DNA of 64,000 nt from Pseudofabraea citricarpa (Eukaryota > Ascomycota > Leotiomycetes > Helotiales > Dermateaceae): the NCBI GenBank assembly GCA_029641185.1, contig JAPWGK010000004.1:1984001-2048000 (forward strand), read 5' to 3'. The notes beneath the pieces are model-generated. The model did no database searches. It saw only the letters and a list, made by a program, of their open reading frames with translations, and was not told where the DNA came from. Shown piece by piece: positions 10,980 through 23,430 of this stretch. The first letter of the stretch is position 1, and every line of letters begins with the position of its first letter. A program made the position numbers and the translations under genes.

Positions 10980-12432
10980 GTCCTGGCTATAGTTCTAATC
11001 TTTGGGATATAAGTCAGGCTTTCTTTCTGTCACCTTGCACATTAGTGCAGAACTTCCTAATCGCCTTGGAGAATTTCAACAGATCTTTCTTATACCAAGG
11101 CATTGTATTATGTTAGTGGATGGCTATCGATATAGCCGTTTTGGATCAAAGTAATTCACAAGTAGCTTACTTCTATTCGATAATTTTAATCTTTTGGGCT
11201 ACGTAGAAGCAATATATAAATATCGATAAAATCCACATTACTCGCTATACTAATAACAGTTAGTTCAACAGCTCATCAAGCATCAGTTCAGCGATTCTAT
11301 TAAAGAAAACTCGGAATTGAAATAGAATCTTATCATCTGCATATATACAGACCAATAAAATTTTGATAAGAATCTTTCTTCATACAAACAATAAGTAACC
11401 GCGAGATTCAATCATACATATTCAGCCGGCCTCTCGCGGCTTTTTCTTTGGCTGGCTTTACCTACATGAAATAATTGGGTCGCGACGTCACGAGAAACAT
11501 GAGTTGTCAGGTCAAAGGTCACTTGGGTCTTGGGTCTCATGGTCACCGGATCCGGGCAAGGCAGTTCTTCAGGCTCCACGTGGCTGTGACCTGCAGGCTC
11601 AGGCTCAGGCCTTAATGCTGGCTGTTCGGGCTGCAAGCTGGGACTGGCATGGATGGGTATCTGCACCCACCTCAGCTGCCCCATACCATACCGGTACCTA
11701 GGCACAGGCAGGGCTGCAACCTCTATTGGGTGTTGTGCATGTACATGTACAGGAAGGTAAGGGTAAGGCGGTTGATAGCCTGCGAGGGCCCGTCACTCTT
11801 CTTCCAAGCTTGGCTCTTCGATACAGTAAGTCCATCAGATTTCAGTAACAAACGTCAGTACCGCCTCACGAGGGCCGTAGCAAAGAAAGTGTTTGTTTAT
11901 GTCAATTTCTACTTCTGCAAGTCCGCTGGCCGAGGCATGGAGGACATGCGAAAAAAGATAACAAAATCGATCAATCCCAATTTCTCTCGACCCTCGTTGA
12001 AGAAGTAAAGTCCCAGCTACAGAAAAAAGAAAGAGAAAAAAAAGAGTCGGAAAATCTGTGAAGGGGAGAAAGTTTGTCCCCGTGCCATAAACCCATCGTG
12101 AAATAATAAAAGAGGAAATGTCCCTTTCCTCGAGTGGAGGGCCGACAAAAAAACAGTGTCGATGATAAAATAGTGGCCCGGGCCGTTCATGTAGCCGTGC
12201 CATTGCCATTGCCATCCCTCAACGCCTTTGGAACCAAGCCTCGCACGAAAGCAAACAAAGAAATACGCCCAGATTCTCCTACAGTGTCCTTGTTACTAGA
12301 CATAACGCGTGTCGACGGGCCCATGGGAGCTTTGATAGTATGATTGTTCGGCGAGTATTGTCGCTTCTGCCTCGGTCGCGAAGAGGGAGGAGAAGGAATT
12401 GCTTTGCGTGTCGCCACAGACCCGTCCAATTG
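10980..12432. other. Intergenic between convergent HET and SF3b14 genes
   Basis: The first 450 nt are AT-rich, the rest is mixed. Open frames on the minus strand (for example 11835-12215) are rich in Leu/Phe and immediately downstream of the SF3b14 stop, so they are better read as its 3' UTR or spacer. Nothing else recognised. Confidence 0.5.
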
Positions 12433-13077
12433 TTATTCGATGCCATGCTGTTTTTTGAGCTGCTCTAAATTGTCCTTGCGCTCTTCTAGGTCTGCTTTCG
12501 ATCGGACCATCTTCTCTGGTTGGTGGTATAGCACTGCGACACGGTTAGCCATGCCTCTTTCTGCGCTGCGCATCCCGTTTCCAAACTCACCCACGAGATA
12601 GCGATTCTGGAAGTTGAACCCGTTCAACTTGTCGCAAGCCTGTTTAGCATCCAAGACGTCCTCGTAGACGACGAACGCGGTTCCCTTGGTGTTATTCGCG
12701 ATTCCCTGTCGGATTTGTCTGCTCTTGATATCAGCGTGCTGCTATGTGTGTGCTCGAAGGTACATGGTACAAACCGGATGGGACCGAATTTGCCAAAGAG
12801 GTCGAAGAGCTCTTCTGGAGTAACGTTGTAGCTGCAAGCCATCAGTACTTCCCCTTCCGCATGGGATATCCCCCTCCATCTATCCCGCGCTCCGTGAGAC
12901 ATGAACGAACCTTAGATTCTTGACGAACAAAGCTCTGTAGGACAACAACCGTTAGCTCTCCATTTGCCCAGCATATCCCCATCATCTACACCCCGGCCCC
13001 AGGGCCTAGGAAGGGCGGTATTTCAGGGCAGAAACTCACCGATTGACCTCGGGTGCAAGTTTACCGCCGCGACTCAT
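12433..13077 (-). CDS. Splicing factor 3B subunit SF3b14/p14 (U2 snRNP branch-site RRM protein), 115 aa
   Basis: Five exons: 13040-13077, 12911-12934, 12775-12831, 12591-12718 and 12433-12533. They give a continuous protein beginning MSRGGKLAPEVNRALFVKNL. The single RRM spans about residues 14-90: RNP2-like ALFVKNL, then EELFDLFGKFGPIRQIR, then RNP1-like GTAFVVYED. DAKQACDKLNGFNFQNRYLV and a Lys-rich helical tail (DLEERKDNLEQLKKQHG) follow. Order and length match the SF3b14 family (human SF3B6, fission yeast Sab14), which sits in the SF3b complex of the U2 snRNP and contacts the branch adenosine and SF3b1. Four introns in 348 coding bases is dense even for this genome. All introns are GT...AG and every phase is consistent. 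Confidence 0.93.
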
Positions 13078-15397
13078 AGCTTGGCTACCGGTTTAATGTA
13101 TTCGTGATATTGGTGAAAGGAAGGAATCGATGACAGAGTCGTCGCGAAGGGTGGAGTCGGAGGGGGAGAGGTCGTCAATCAGATCGAATTGCAGATTCTC
13201 CGACTGCCCGTTGCGACCTTCGGCTACCTTTTAGCGTCGATGTCACGTGGGGTACAATCTTCGTGCAAGCACGCGAGCTTTCTTCTGCGGTGTTTGTTCA
13301 ATGAGCAATGCAGAAGATGATGTTTGATGAATAGGAGTACAGTGGTTTGCGATCAATCTTGTGACGCGGGCGTGTTTGACTCGAATTCATGTGAATGTGG
13401 AGAATGGAGGAGAAAGTATGTCAATCGAAGATGATCGTGTGTTTGTACTCGTGCCTCGCTTCCCTGTCGACTCTTATTTGCCTTTGTACCCAGGCAAGAG
13501 CAATCAGATTGTTGGGACACGAGGTGTTTTCGATAAAACCAGACAAATCCGTTATTACTGTGTAGATGCTAGTTTCAGAATATCAGAAGACTGGTTGGAA
13601 ACTCTGGTGGCTAGCATGTCTGTTTGTTTTTGATCGCTGAACTTAATGCTACAAAGAAGCCAAGCGGCGGGGGAAAAGGTTAAAAACGCTGGTCCCTCGT
13701 CTTGATTTTCAAATGAAGCAGAATATTGAAAAGCAGCTACCTATGAAGAAGCACGTGGCTATTAAAGGCTACATAATTAATAAACAGCATTTAACTATCC
13801 AAAGGCAGTCGAACAGTATCTGGTTATTAAAAGTATTCGACACGAAAAAACGCTTATCAAAAAAGAGAAGTGCTTAAAGTTACAAGATTATTAGAAAGTA
13901 TTTGCGAACTAAGAATCATATAGTAACTGAGAGGCATACTATCTGTTATAGTTTATAATCATTCAAAAGCATATGAGTATTATGAAATATAATACTTATA
14001 ATATTCGATGCATTTAGTAGTTTATTCTACATGTAAGTGCTTCTATGTTATTCCCTTGACCTAACTATTTAACAGCCTGCGATATTTAACAGAAAGCTCG
14101 TTAGAAAAACTTCCTTAAATCTGGGAAAAACTGACTGGTTGGCGGAAGAATAAGCTCAACCTTACGTCTGCCGCCTCCTCGATTATGCCGCTCTTATAAG
14201 TTTCTTCACGATACAGTAGATTTTTTTTTTCTTTTTCTTTTTTTGATATATCTAACGGCTGCTTACCACAAGAAGTTTAATGACCATAAGTTGGCGATCT
14301 GATGACCCGGGGGAAGAGGATGGATCGGGACGAATCATCGAAGAGATGAATTCTTAAAAACTGGAGCTTTATAGTCTTTTTCAAGGAGATGCCACAATCA
14401 AATTTTAGGGAATGCCGATTTAGGTTCTGGGCGTGAATTGCCAAAGCGCCTCGTCTAAGCTCCCTCAGATCCCGATAATTCATAAATAACGTTTAGGCTA
14501 ACATGTCCTTAAAGATATCGTAAAGGATCGCTATCGAAGTCGACATCAAAGCCAAGACATGGTAGTATAGATGTCGTATCTCGGCCAGCTCAAAATATAA
14601 TACTTCTAGCAAAAGCTAAAGTCTACAAGTATAAAGAGATGGTACTTCAGAGTAACCTAGCCGCAAGCAGCAGGAATGAAAGAAGCCAATTGAATATTAG
14701 AGAACGAACAAACATGCGAAATGTATAAAAAGAGAAAGATAACTACTCCAGTTACGGAAAAGCACGATAGGTATAAGATTTAAGCATGTAAACAAGCGAT
14801 ATCTAAAGCATTTGCCGAGAGCTTTTTTAGCAGCTGGCCGCTGGAATTCCTAAGACGAATATGATCACTACGTATAAGAGGTATGAAAGTATAAGGGTTA
14901 TCAAAGTATTCTGGGTATTATCAAAGCGTTTTACCTGAATTTCTCTTTGATCCGAATGAATATATCTCGACAGCTAAATGTCACTTCGGCAGCGTCTCAA
15001 GCACGTGAGCTACTCGCCTAACGCCATTGTCGCCGATTCTGTATTAATATATTCGAAGATCCGAAGAAAGACAAAGCGCTGGTCTGCGCCTGTTGTTCCC
15101 GTCATCTTTCGACTGGCATAAGCTGTGGTCGAGTCAGCTTCGGGGCAACATTGGGTATCCCCTGCATATTACCTTCCCCATTCAGAGACCTACAGGGCCC
15201 AATTCCAACAAGCATGTTTCCATGAAGTACGCGAATTTGAGAACCCAGCCAGCCTGTTGGTGGTTACTTATTCAAGGCAACCGCCATGTTTATCATCTGG
15301 TGTAAGAAATCGCTCATTAGCTAACCTTTCAATATCCCTTGGTCGGAAGGACAATATTCGTGGAGTTTCTCGCCGAATCATCACCCACTTAGCTGTA
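13078..15397. other. AT-rich gene-poor region, probably repeat-derived
   Basis: The first 500 nt are the SF3b14 upstream region. From about 13640 to 15000 the DNA is AT-rich with stops in all frames and many TA steps, the look of sequence decayed by repeat-induced point mutation. I could not identify a parent element. It ends just before the ATPase-DUF3883 gene. Confidence 0.5.
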
Positions 15398-18300
15398 ATG
15401 GCGACGCTTTCACGAGAAGAAGCACGGGAAGTGGTGCGCCAAATACAAGAAGAGAATGGTTGGATCACGCCCGAAGACCGAGCAGCCTCTCGACCTGCCG
15501 TGCTGAGAGCGCTGGAGCACGTCCGCAGAAAGCTCGGTTCGGCTACAAAGACGTATGGTTCCCCTTTCATTAAAAGGGTATCATCTCTAGCCAATACATG
15601 CTAACATATTCTGTCAAGGCTCGCAACCAATCTCTATTCTAAGGATACGCGGTTCGTTTATGAGTTAGTCCAAAATGCCGAAGACAATCACTATACCCGA
15701 GCGGAAGAGGATGGGCAGGATATCTATCTTAGCTTCAGTATATATCCAGACAGAATCGTGCTCGAATCAAACGAAGATGGCTTTCAGGAAGAGGATGTTA
15801 GAGCGATATGTAGTACCGGAGAGAGTAAGAAAATTGCCCAAGGATATATCGGGGAGAAAGGTATTGGGTTCAAATCTGTATTCAAAGTTGCTAGGAAGGT
15901 ACACATTCAATCAGGACCATTTTCCTTCGCCTTGGAGCACACAAGGAATTCTGATGATGATGGGCTTGGAATGGTCACTCCACTTGATGACGAGTACGAT
16001 GATATGCCGGAAGGTATTCATACGAGGATCACTTTGACACTACTGGACCCATCAACGTTTGAGCAACGAGTCGAGGACATGCGCAAGATTCCCGAGGCAC
16101 TATTACTATTCCTTACTAAACTCAACGTCTTGCATGTCAATATATATCCGAAAACGGGGAGTACCACCGAAATCACGTACACGCATACGGGTGACGAAGA
16201 TGACGAAAATTTGGAATGTATTGCAACGACCACCACAGTTGATGGAGTGTCAACTGATACGACTCAGGACTTCTATGTGGTAAGAAAGGAAGTCGAGGGT
16301 CTGCCTGTCGATGACAGACGGACTCATCTTGGTCGTACAGATCAGTCGACTATTGTGTTGGCATTTCCAGTACAAGTAGATGAAAGTTATAAACCGATCA
16401 TCGCGCAGCAGCATGTCTTTGCTTTCTTACCACTTCGTCTTGCTGGGTTCACGGTACGTTGAGTCCCATGTACTCAAGAAAGGCCTCATAGAGGCAGTCG
16501 CGAATTTCAATTGCATCCTCTGCCTCGTATCCCATTATCATCGACTGCGGATTTGAGTGCTAATTCTATGTGCACAGTTCTTGATCCAGGCAGACTTCAT
16601 CACCCAAGCGCATCGGGAGGATGTTTTCCATGACTCTAAAAGAAACCATAGGCTGCTTTCAGATGTAGCAGAGACATTTCGCGATGCTGTTCTCAAATTT
16701 TGCGATCATCCTTCTCTTCAATATCAGTGGATGCGATATCTTCCTAGTAACTCAATTTCTGACGAATTCTGGAGAAGTCTTCGGCCTAAAATTATAAATC
16801 TGTTGAAGGAGACTCGTTGTGTGCGGCCGTGGAGCGAAAACTCGCTGTGTTTACCACGACAACTTCACAGGGTGACTAGGGAGTTCAAGGATAAAGATAA
16901 AGGCGGCGAGCCTCTGTTCGCAGATTTAGAAGAGGAAGCATATTTGTCTCAAAATTACACTGTCGAAGATTCCAAAAGCCTCAGACATATTGGAGCCCCC
17001 ACCAAGACCTTTTCGATTTTGATTCCTAGAATACGAGCAGATCTTGCAAAAGCTGGTCCTGATTCGAAGATGAAAGCCAGCACTACTACAGAATTTTGGC
17101 ACAGTCGAGCTGCGGAACTATTGTCGACAATAGTCACAAAGGATCTAGAGGATACCGCCGAAGCTCTGAAACTTCTGGAGCTGATACCTTTACAAGACAG
17201 CCGGTGGGCATCTCCAAGGAATTTACCCCTTTTCCTACCTAATACAGGAGATGTTCCAATTCCTACAGATCTTGGTCTTCATCTCGTCCAGCCAGCCGCT
17301 GTCCTGAACGCCGCAAGAGAAAAGTTCTTCCTACATTTCGGTGTCAATAGAGCTCATTCCAGCGATGTGATTGCCATGATAATCGCTAGATACAGTAGTT
17401 CCACCGCTTGCACCAGAGCAAACAGTATAGCTCATCTTCGCTACCTTTACTATAACCTCCCCGAAGAGACTTTGGAACTGGACAAGAGGATATATCTCGC
17501 GAATCAGAAATCAAAACGGGTAAATCGTACGACCGATCTCATGGAGTACATGTACTTCAAGGAACAAGATGACGAGTATGGACCTCAACAGCTCTTCCAA
17601 TCGACTCTCACCGATAATTTGAAGGCCCCAGGTATTAACGTACACTTCCTGCATTCGGATTATCTTGATGCGGTTCCAGCTGAGGAAATCCATTGCGAGA
17701 GATCGTGGAAGCAATGGCTGGTTCAGTTTGCTGATATCAAAGTTTACCCACAACTCAAAAATCCAAGGCAGCGCACACTTTCCCTTGAGTTTGAATATAT
17801 CATGCAACATCGCCCAGAGAAACTTGTTGGGCTGCTGAAGCGTTATTGGACGTACTACGAATCGGAGATGAATGCTGCTATCGTTAAGAAAATCAGAACA
17901 TGTTGGGTGCCTTCAGAGACGGACTTGGCGGCCTGTAAACTCGAAAGCACATTCTTGCCTATTCCGCGATTAAAAGCGATCGTTAAGCAACTAGGAATAA
18001 CTCAATTCCCCTTCTTAACAATACCTGAGGAGGTTAATGACGAAAATTACTACGCCTGGCAGTTTTTGAAACAATTTGGCGTTAGATCTAGTGGCGGCGA
18101 CGACGATCTCCGTTTCTACCTTACAGTTCTGAGCAGAATTGCCGAGGAAATGAAAGATGGATATACTTCGGATATTCTAGAAGCATTAATCAAAGTCTAT
18201 AGTGAGATTGAGCGAAATTGGTCTAGCTCAGATGATGTCTATGTTCGGCAAGTTGCTATATTCCTCGCTCTGAGTTCTTGCTAATTTCATGCAAGTGAGT

Positions 18301-20789
18301 ATTTTAAGAAGAGTAAGTTAATATACATCCCTTCAAATACGGAGAAAGACTCAGAATGGGTCAACTCTGAGGCTTGTGTCTGGAAAGCCCCCGAGTGGCT
18401 TAAGTCCAAAAGCCGGCTTGAAGGAGTTTTACAGTATTTAAATTGCGAACATCTCTTCCGTCTTATTCTTAAAATAGGTGATGCAACTTGGAATCATTAT
18501 CTAGAGGATCTGAAGGGCCTGAAAGAACAAAAGCACAACAATTCAGACCGAGTGATGGATATCTATCGAAAACTCTGGCGAGAATTCGAACACGATTCAA
18601 TTCCAGAGAAGATACGGTGAGATATTTCGAAGACCCTATAATTTGAAGTATACTGATTTATGTTTATCCCAGGACTGTATTCAAAGAGTCAGAGCTTGTG
18701 TTTGTGCCTACATTGAATGATTGGTATCGTCCTTCTTCTTGTATATGGGCTGAGGACCATATTCGGATTGCTCGAAAGGTCTCTTTGAAAACGTCTTATA
18801 CAACCCTCGAGGACTTCTTCTGCAGGGTTTTAAAGGTACCGACGCCAAATCTTGAAATGCATGTCCGGGCCCTCAGAAAGCTGGCGGGGACTCAAGCTAC
18901 AACATCAGCGTCAGAAATTAAACAAAGCATTATGCTTATAAGCTCGATGAGTCCTACTGAAGATGATGTTAGGGACCTTCGAAGATCCAGGATTTTCTCT
19001 GTAAGAGCGAGAAGTGGCCAGAAGTCTTTCACGGATGCGACATCCGATTTCGCCATCGTCGATCGCTCGGAGTATGGTATTGCATTTACTGGCGAAATCA
19101 ATATTTTGGACTATACAATTGCAGAAGTGCGCGCCTGTAGGTCCCTTTTAGTTGCGTTAGGTTTAGAGAGGCTACATCTTTCGAAGCTTGTGGAGGAAAC
19201 AACCAAAGTACAAGACGGAATCATAAACAATGAACTCACCAGGAAGTTTCGATCAAAAGCATATGCTCTGTTTCGGTAAGCGATACCAGTTTAATATCTT
19301 ATTATTGCGTTGCTCGGCTCACCTTCTCTTACGTAGTTGCACTGCTCATTACAACAGTCAGAAGAGTCGAAATGGAAATCATTCCCTATATGATCAGCTT
19401 CTTCATGCTTCGGTCTATGCCAGCGATGGCATATATAAGCCAATTAGTATTTTACAGTATGGTGAGACGGTAACGGTCCAGAACAGCCGCGCAAACTTTC
19501 ATCTTGATGAGGTAGCCAATAAGCTGCGACTTTACGTTCCAAGAGACGAAAACGCCCGAGAAGAGTGTTTCTTCCGACAACTTCCAAGGCGGCTAATGGC
19601 ACATTTTGCAATCTCTGACCCCGCTGCAGAAGCCTTGATAAGTGGAATAATCGGCTGCAAGAGCCTCATCGCAGTTGATGGTATTCTAATGGATGCGGGT
19701 ATCGCTGAGGTGGATGGAATTGAACAGCCCTCGGAATTTGATCAAGGATTTTACCAGTCAGATGAAGATGATACTTCCCCCAATGACACCACCCCGGAAG
19801 TTAAGGAGAATCAAACTTCTCGGTCCAGTCGTCCAATGCTAGTTTCTACAACAGAGGTAGTTGATACGGCAATGGAGGCAGGAGACGATTCGTCCAATAT
19901 CCAAACCAGGATCCAGTCGTCAGTACCGAGTGACCCAGCTCTTTCTCCATCATCAGTATCTACTTCCCAGGCGGTACCAGTGGTCAATGCGATCCTGAAG
20001 ACCGGATACACTTCTCTTCTACAGCATGTGATACGTAGTGCGCAAAGCATGATAATACCCGAAAGAGAAAACGTTTTTCTCGAAGATATGCCTCATCCAA
20101 TTCCTCTAGGAGCTCCCATATTCGAATCGACCTTTCCAACCCGTTCCTGGGAAAGGAACAGTAAAGTCGGCGCTGCTGGAGAGTTGCTTGTGAGTACATT
20201 AGCGTTACACGAAAGACGAATAGTGATTAACAAGCAAGCAGATCTTCGAAATCCTCCGAAACCTAGGTCTCCGAGACTTCTCTGAACACAACTGGAAAAG
20301 CAAGATTAGAAAAGAAGTCCAAGTTCACCCTCGATATCGGAAGTTGGAACCTTGGACTGGCCGTGAGACAGCTGATATCGTATACCAAGACAATCACAGC
20401 GAATTAACGAAGCTCTTAATAGAGAAAAGATATTTAGATATTAAGGTCTGGGAAAATACGTGCCCTGAATACTATCTTGAAGTCAAGACCACCACAAGAG
20501 ACTGTGGCGAGCAATTCTATATGAGTAAATCTCAATACAACCGAGTGAGTTCGACTACCAGCATCTTCAAGGGGACTTCACTAATCACCGGTAATATCAG
20601 ATGAAAAGCATGAGGTTATGTCCAGACAGAGCCGAACTCAAAATCTATGTCATTTTTCGCGTTTTCAACCTAGATGGAAGAATTGGTCTCCGCGTTTATC
20701 TTGATCCTGAATCTTGTCGACTTAATGGAGAACTGGACTTCATTGAGGATACTTGGGCGGTGACACCCGCAGACAATCTTCCACATTAA
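15398..20789 (+). CDS. HSP90-like ATPase + NO VEIN C-terminal (DUF3883) protein, 1642 aa, eight exons
   Basis: Exons 15398-15552, 15619-16453, 16578-18251, 18300-18616, 18673-19275, 19337-20189, 20242-20544 and 20601-20789; every junction keeps phase. The N-terminal module (residues about 50-330) is the sacsin/NO VEIN type of HSP90-like ATP pocket: FVYELVQNAEDN at 64-75, then ESNEDGF and GYIGEKGIGFKSVFK. A long helical middle follows, with an acidic, Ser/Thr-rich linker near 1340-1430. The C-terminal module (about 1471-1642) is the NOV_C/DUF3883 domain: KVGAAGELL, WTGRETADIVY, YYLEVKTTTRD, YVIFRVFNLDG and ELDFIED. E1477, D1524 and E1559-x-K1561 follow the order expected of a PD-(D/E)xK nuclease fold (inference). 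Plant NO VEIN acts in auxin patterning; the fungal function is unknown. There are no stops or frameshifts although AT-rich gene-free DNA flanks it. It lies downstream of a HET gene. Confidence 0.88.
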
Positions 20790-22911
20790 AAGTGTACATC
20801 ACCAATGAGAACAATCTTTGCTACATCAGATTCCGGTTCTTCTCCGAAAGAAGCTCCATTGGACTCGCAATTGACAGGGGTAAACCATCTGCCTTCAAAG
20901 CGGTATGAGTCACGAGGTGAGACCGATACTAATCACGTCAGCATCTGGGGTATGCTGTGTTTGACCGCCAATGCCATCGTCAGCCATAGCCATTTGATGC
21001 AACTTGCTCGGTATACCGGCTTAATCCAAAATAGTGGCATTGTGCCCAAACTGGCTCCGGCTCATCAGCAATAGATGGGCTTCGATATAACAGGAGCCGA
21101 AATGGTCACGCAAAAGACCAAGAGGGAGCGAAAAATCAGTCTTCAACGCCTAGTGATGTTAAGAACACATGGGGAGATGGTCTCAATAGTGTTATATGAA
21201 GGAATGCTCTGGACTTTCGTATTACTATCCGGAGTGATTTCAGTGTGAGTACAAAATTTCAGCTTGGTCTGAGTTCGAATAGGTCGACTTGATGTACTTT
21301 AAGCCAAAGTGGTTCGAATTGTGTCGCTACAACCCGGGGGCCGGGTTGCTTTGGTTTGGAGCAAAATAAGGCATGTACGTTATCTTGTAGTATGTGAAGG
21401 TGTTGTAGTTCAGACGCAAGCATTTCGAAGTATGGTATTGAAAACTGGTGTGCTCGCAATCATAGTACTCCGAATACCAAAATAGCTAGGGGTCCAGAAA
21501 GTCTCTTTTCCCTAAATATAGAACGCCCCCTGCACTGTCTAAGTCCATTACAAGTGGCAACTTCTATTATCGGTTAATTCAATGCGATTTCAAAAAGTGT
21601 GGTATTTCCTTAGAAATACCCAAGGTAACGCTACTATGTTACCAAAATTAATCTTCCTTGAGATTGAACGATGTATTTTTAGGGGGGCCTTTTTAGGGTC
21701 TCGAGGAGCCGACTTAAGCCCCCTAAGCATAGCCGTGTAGAGTTGACAAATTTCACACAGTAGAACCGAATTATAAGTAAACTATAATTAGTCACTAGAA
21801 GGAAGAGCAGGAGCGTGACTGAGCAACCTGAGTAGAGGGTGAGGCGAGGGTAAGTAGCGCCTGAGCAGAGCAGCGACACTAACTAACCGCATTAGAAGCG
21901 AATGTGAAGAAATATTGTCTGAAACTTCCCAAGTATTATTCGCCGTTTTATACTTTATTACCATCAGATATTAAAAGAATTTCCTAATAAACAAACTGCC
22001 TTAAGATTTTATTTTCGTGTAATTATCTAACTGCTTTGTTTCTACTAAATATCTCGAGGCTTTTGCTTCGCAACTTCCCCAAAAGCTTTTATGCACCAAC
22101 TACACTTATTATAAAAAAATAGCTTTAGTACGCTTCTTTCAAGCTTATTAGAGGTACCTAAATTTAGTCACCCCTGAAAGTTTACAGAGAAAAGCAAATG
22201 AAAAACTTGAAAAAAGGTTTTCTTCGTAGATAATCACCAAGCTGATCCAAATGTCGCATCGCAAACTTCCGGGTTAACACTAAGAATAATTCATAGTGAT
22301 ATCTGCAGAAGTGCTATAATATAATACTGCGGTACAAGAATTTCAACAACTGCCGTTTGAATATACCTCTTATAGTCGCCCAGCTTCTAGACTATCAATC
22401 AGAACTTAGAAGGCATACATTTAAGCGAGCCATTTCTTTTTCATCCTTCGGTTTAGTCACATCACATCACAAGCGCAGAAATAAATTTCCCGTTACAAAA
22501 TCATTGATCTTTTGTAGACTTTGACTTTAGGAATGAATTACATACACCTCCACGGATCCCAATCTCTGCCGTAAGCTCTATGAAGCATCGTGTTGTAATT
22601 TATCTTTTGATGTCTTTTTTAGAGCAAATATAGATGACAAGTATCTGATTTTTGATTTGATTATGTTAAAGAACACCTCATTAAATAGTATACTTCTATA
22701 CCAAGGTGTACGTCCTGTTGATTATTATTTATTCCTTTTGGCGTAAAACATGCGCCCGAAAAGTATATCACAACAGCCCGTGAGGGTTATTTATTTCCGA
22801 TCATTTATCAGCTAAGTTGATACTCACTTAATTTGACCATTTTCATGCTGTTCTTAAATCTCACTTGGAACATGGGTGACACTTGCAAGTCTTTTCAGGG
22901 CGTTAAGAGGT

Positions 22912-23430
22912 GAACGCTCCACTATAATCCTCGGCAACAAATCCTACGTTATTAGCGGAACCATCTAGAATATACTAGGTGATCGGAATACAACGCAGAC
23001 CGTTGGATTGGAAGATTAGCAGTTTATAAAGTTGAAAACTCTAGCTGGTATACCTATGTGCCACCAAAATACCACTGAATACCGCGGCGAGATCCATCTT
23101 CTATGCGGCTTGTCTGGCGGGGAAATCTAATACGTATCCTGTAGGATAGGCTCGATTTAATAAAAACCCCTAGATGCAGTATCGCTATCAGTGCTATAGG
23201 TCATAGGATCTACATATTTGGAGGCGAGGGAAATGAAGAAGTAGATGCCGATCTTGCCTTTAATGAGATGGAAATGTATAGTACTCGGACAAACTGTCGA
23301 CCAAAGTAGACATGTAGGGTGTAACATAACATGGCGCTGCTTAATTGTCAACCCAAACAAGTATTTTCTATACACTTGGTGGTGGAAGTCCAGATCTCGG
23401 AATCACCGACATGGTTTAGCGTTTTATACT
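22912..23430 (+). pseudogene. Decayed kelch-repeat protein gene
   Basis: Kelch-type fragments are visible in order but in different frames and with internal stops. They are a GNKSYVISG strand, then RLAVYKVENSSWYTYVPP, then IGHRIYIFGGEGN followed by FNEMEMYSTRTN near 23197-23290, and YTLGGGSPDLGITDMV near 23370-23419. Spacing of about 50-60 codons between the glycine doublets fits kelch blades of a beta-propeller. Stops interrupt several blades, and the shift between the third and fourth fragments shows at least one indel. The surrounding DNA is AT-rich. No start codon or complete frame can be assigned. Extracellular and enzyme-associated kelch proteins both exist in fungi, so the original role is unknown. 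Confidence 0.55.

Noticed and set aside
11835..12215. 126-codon minus-strand frame
   Set aside because: Low-complexity Phe/Leu content and position just downstream of the SF3b14 stop point to 3' UTR or spacer.
13361..13633. 90-codon plus-strand frame
   Set aside because: Lacks an ATG at its start and has no recognisable content.
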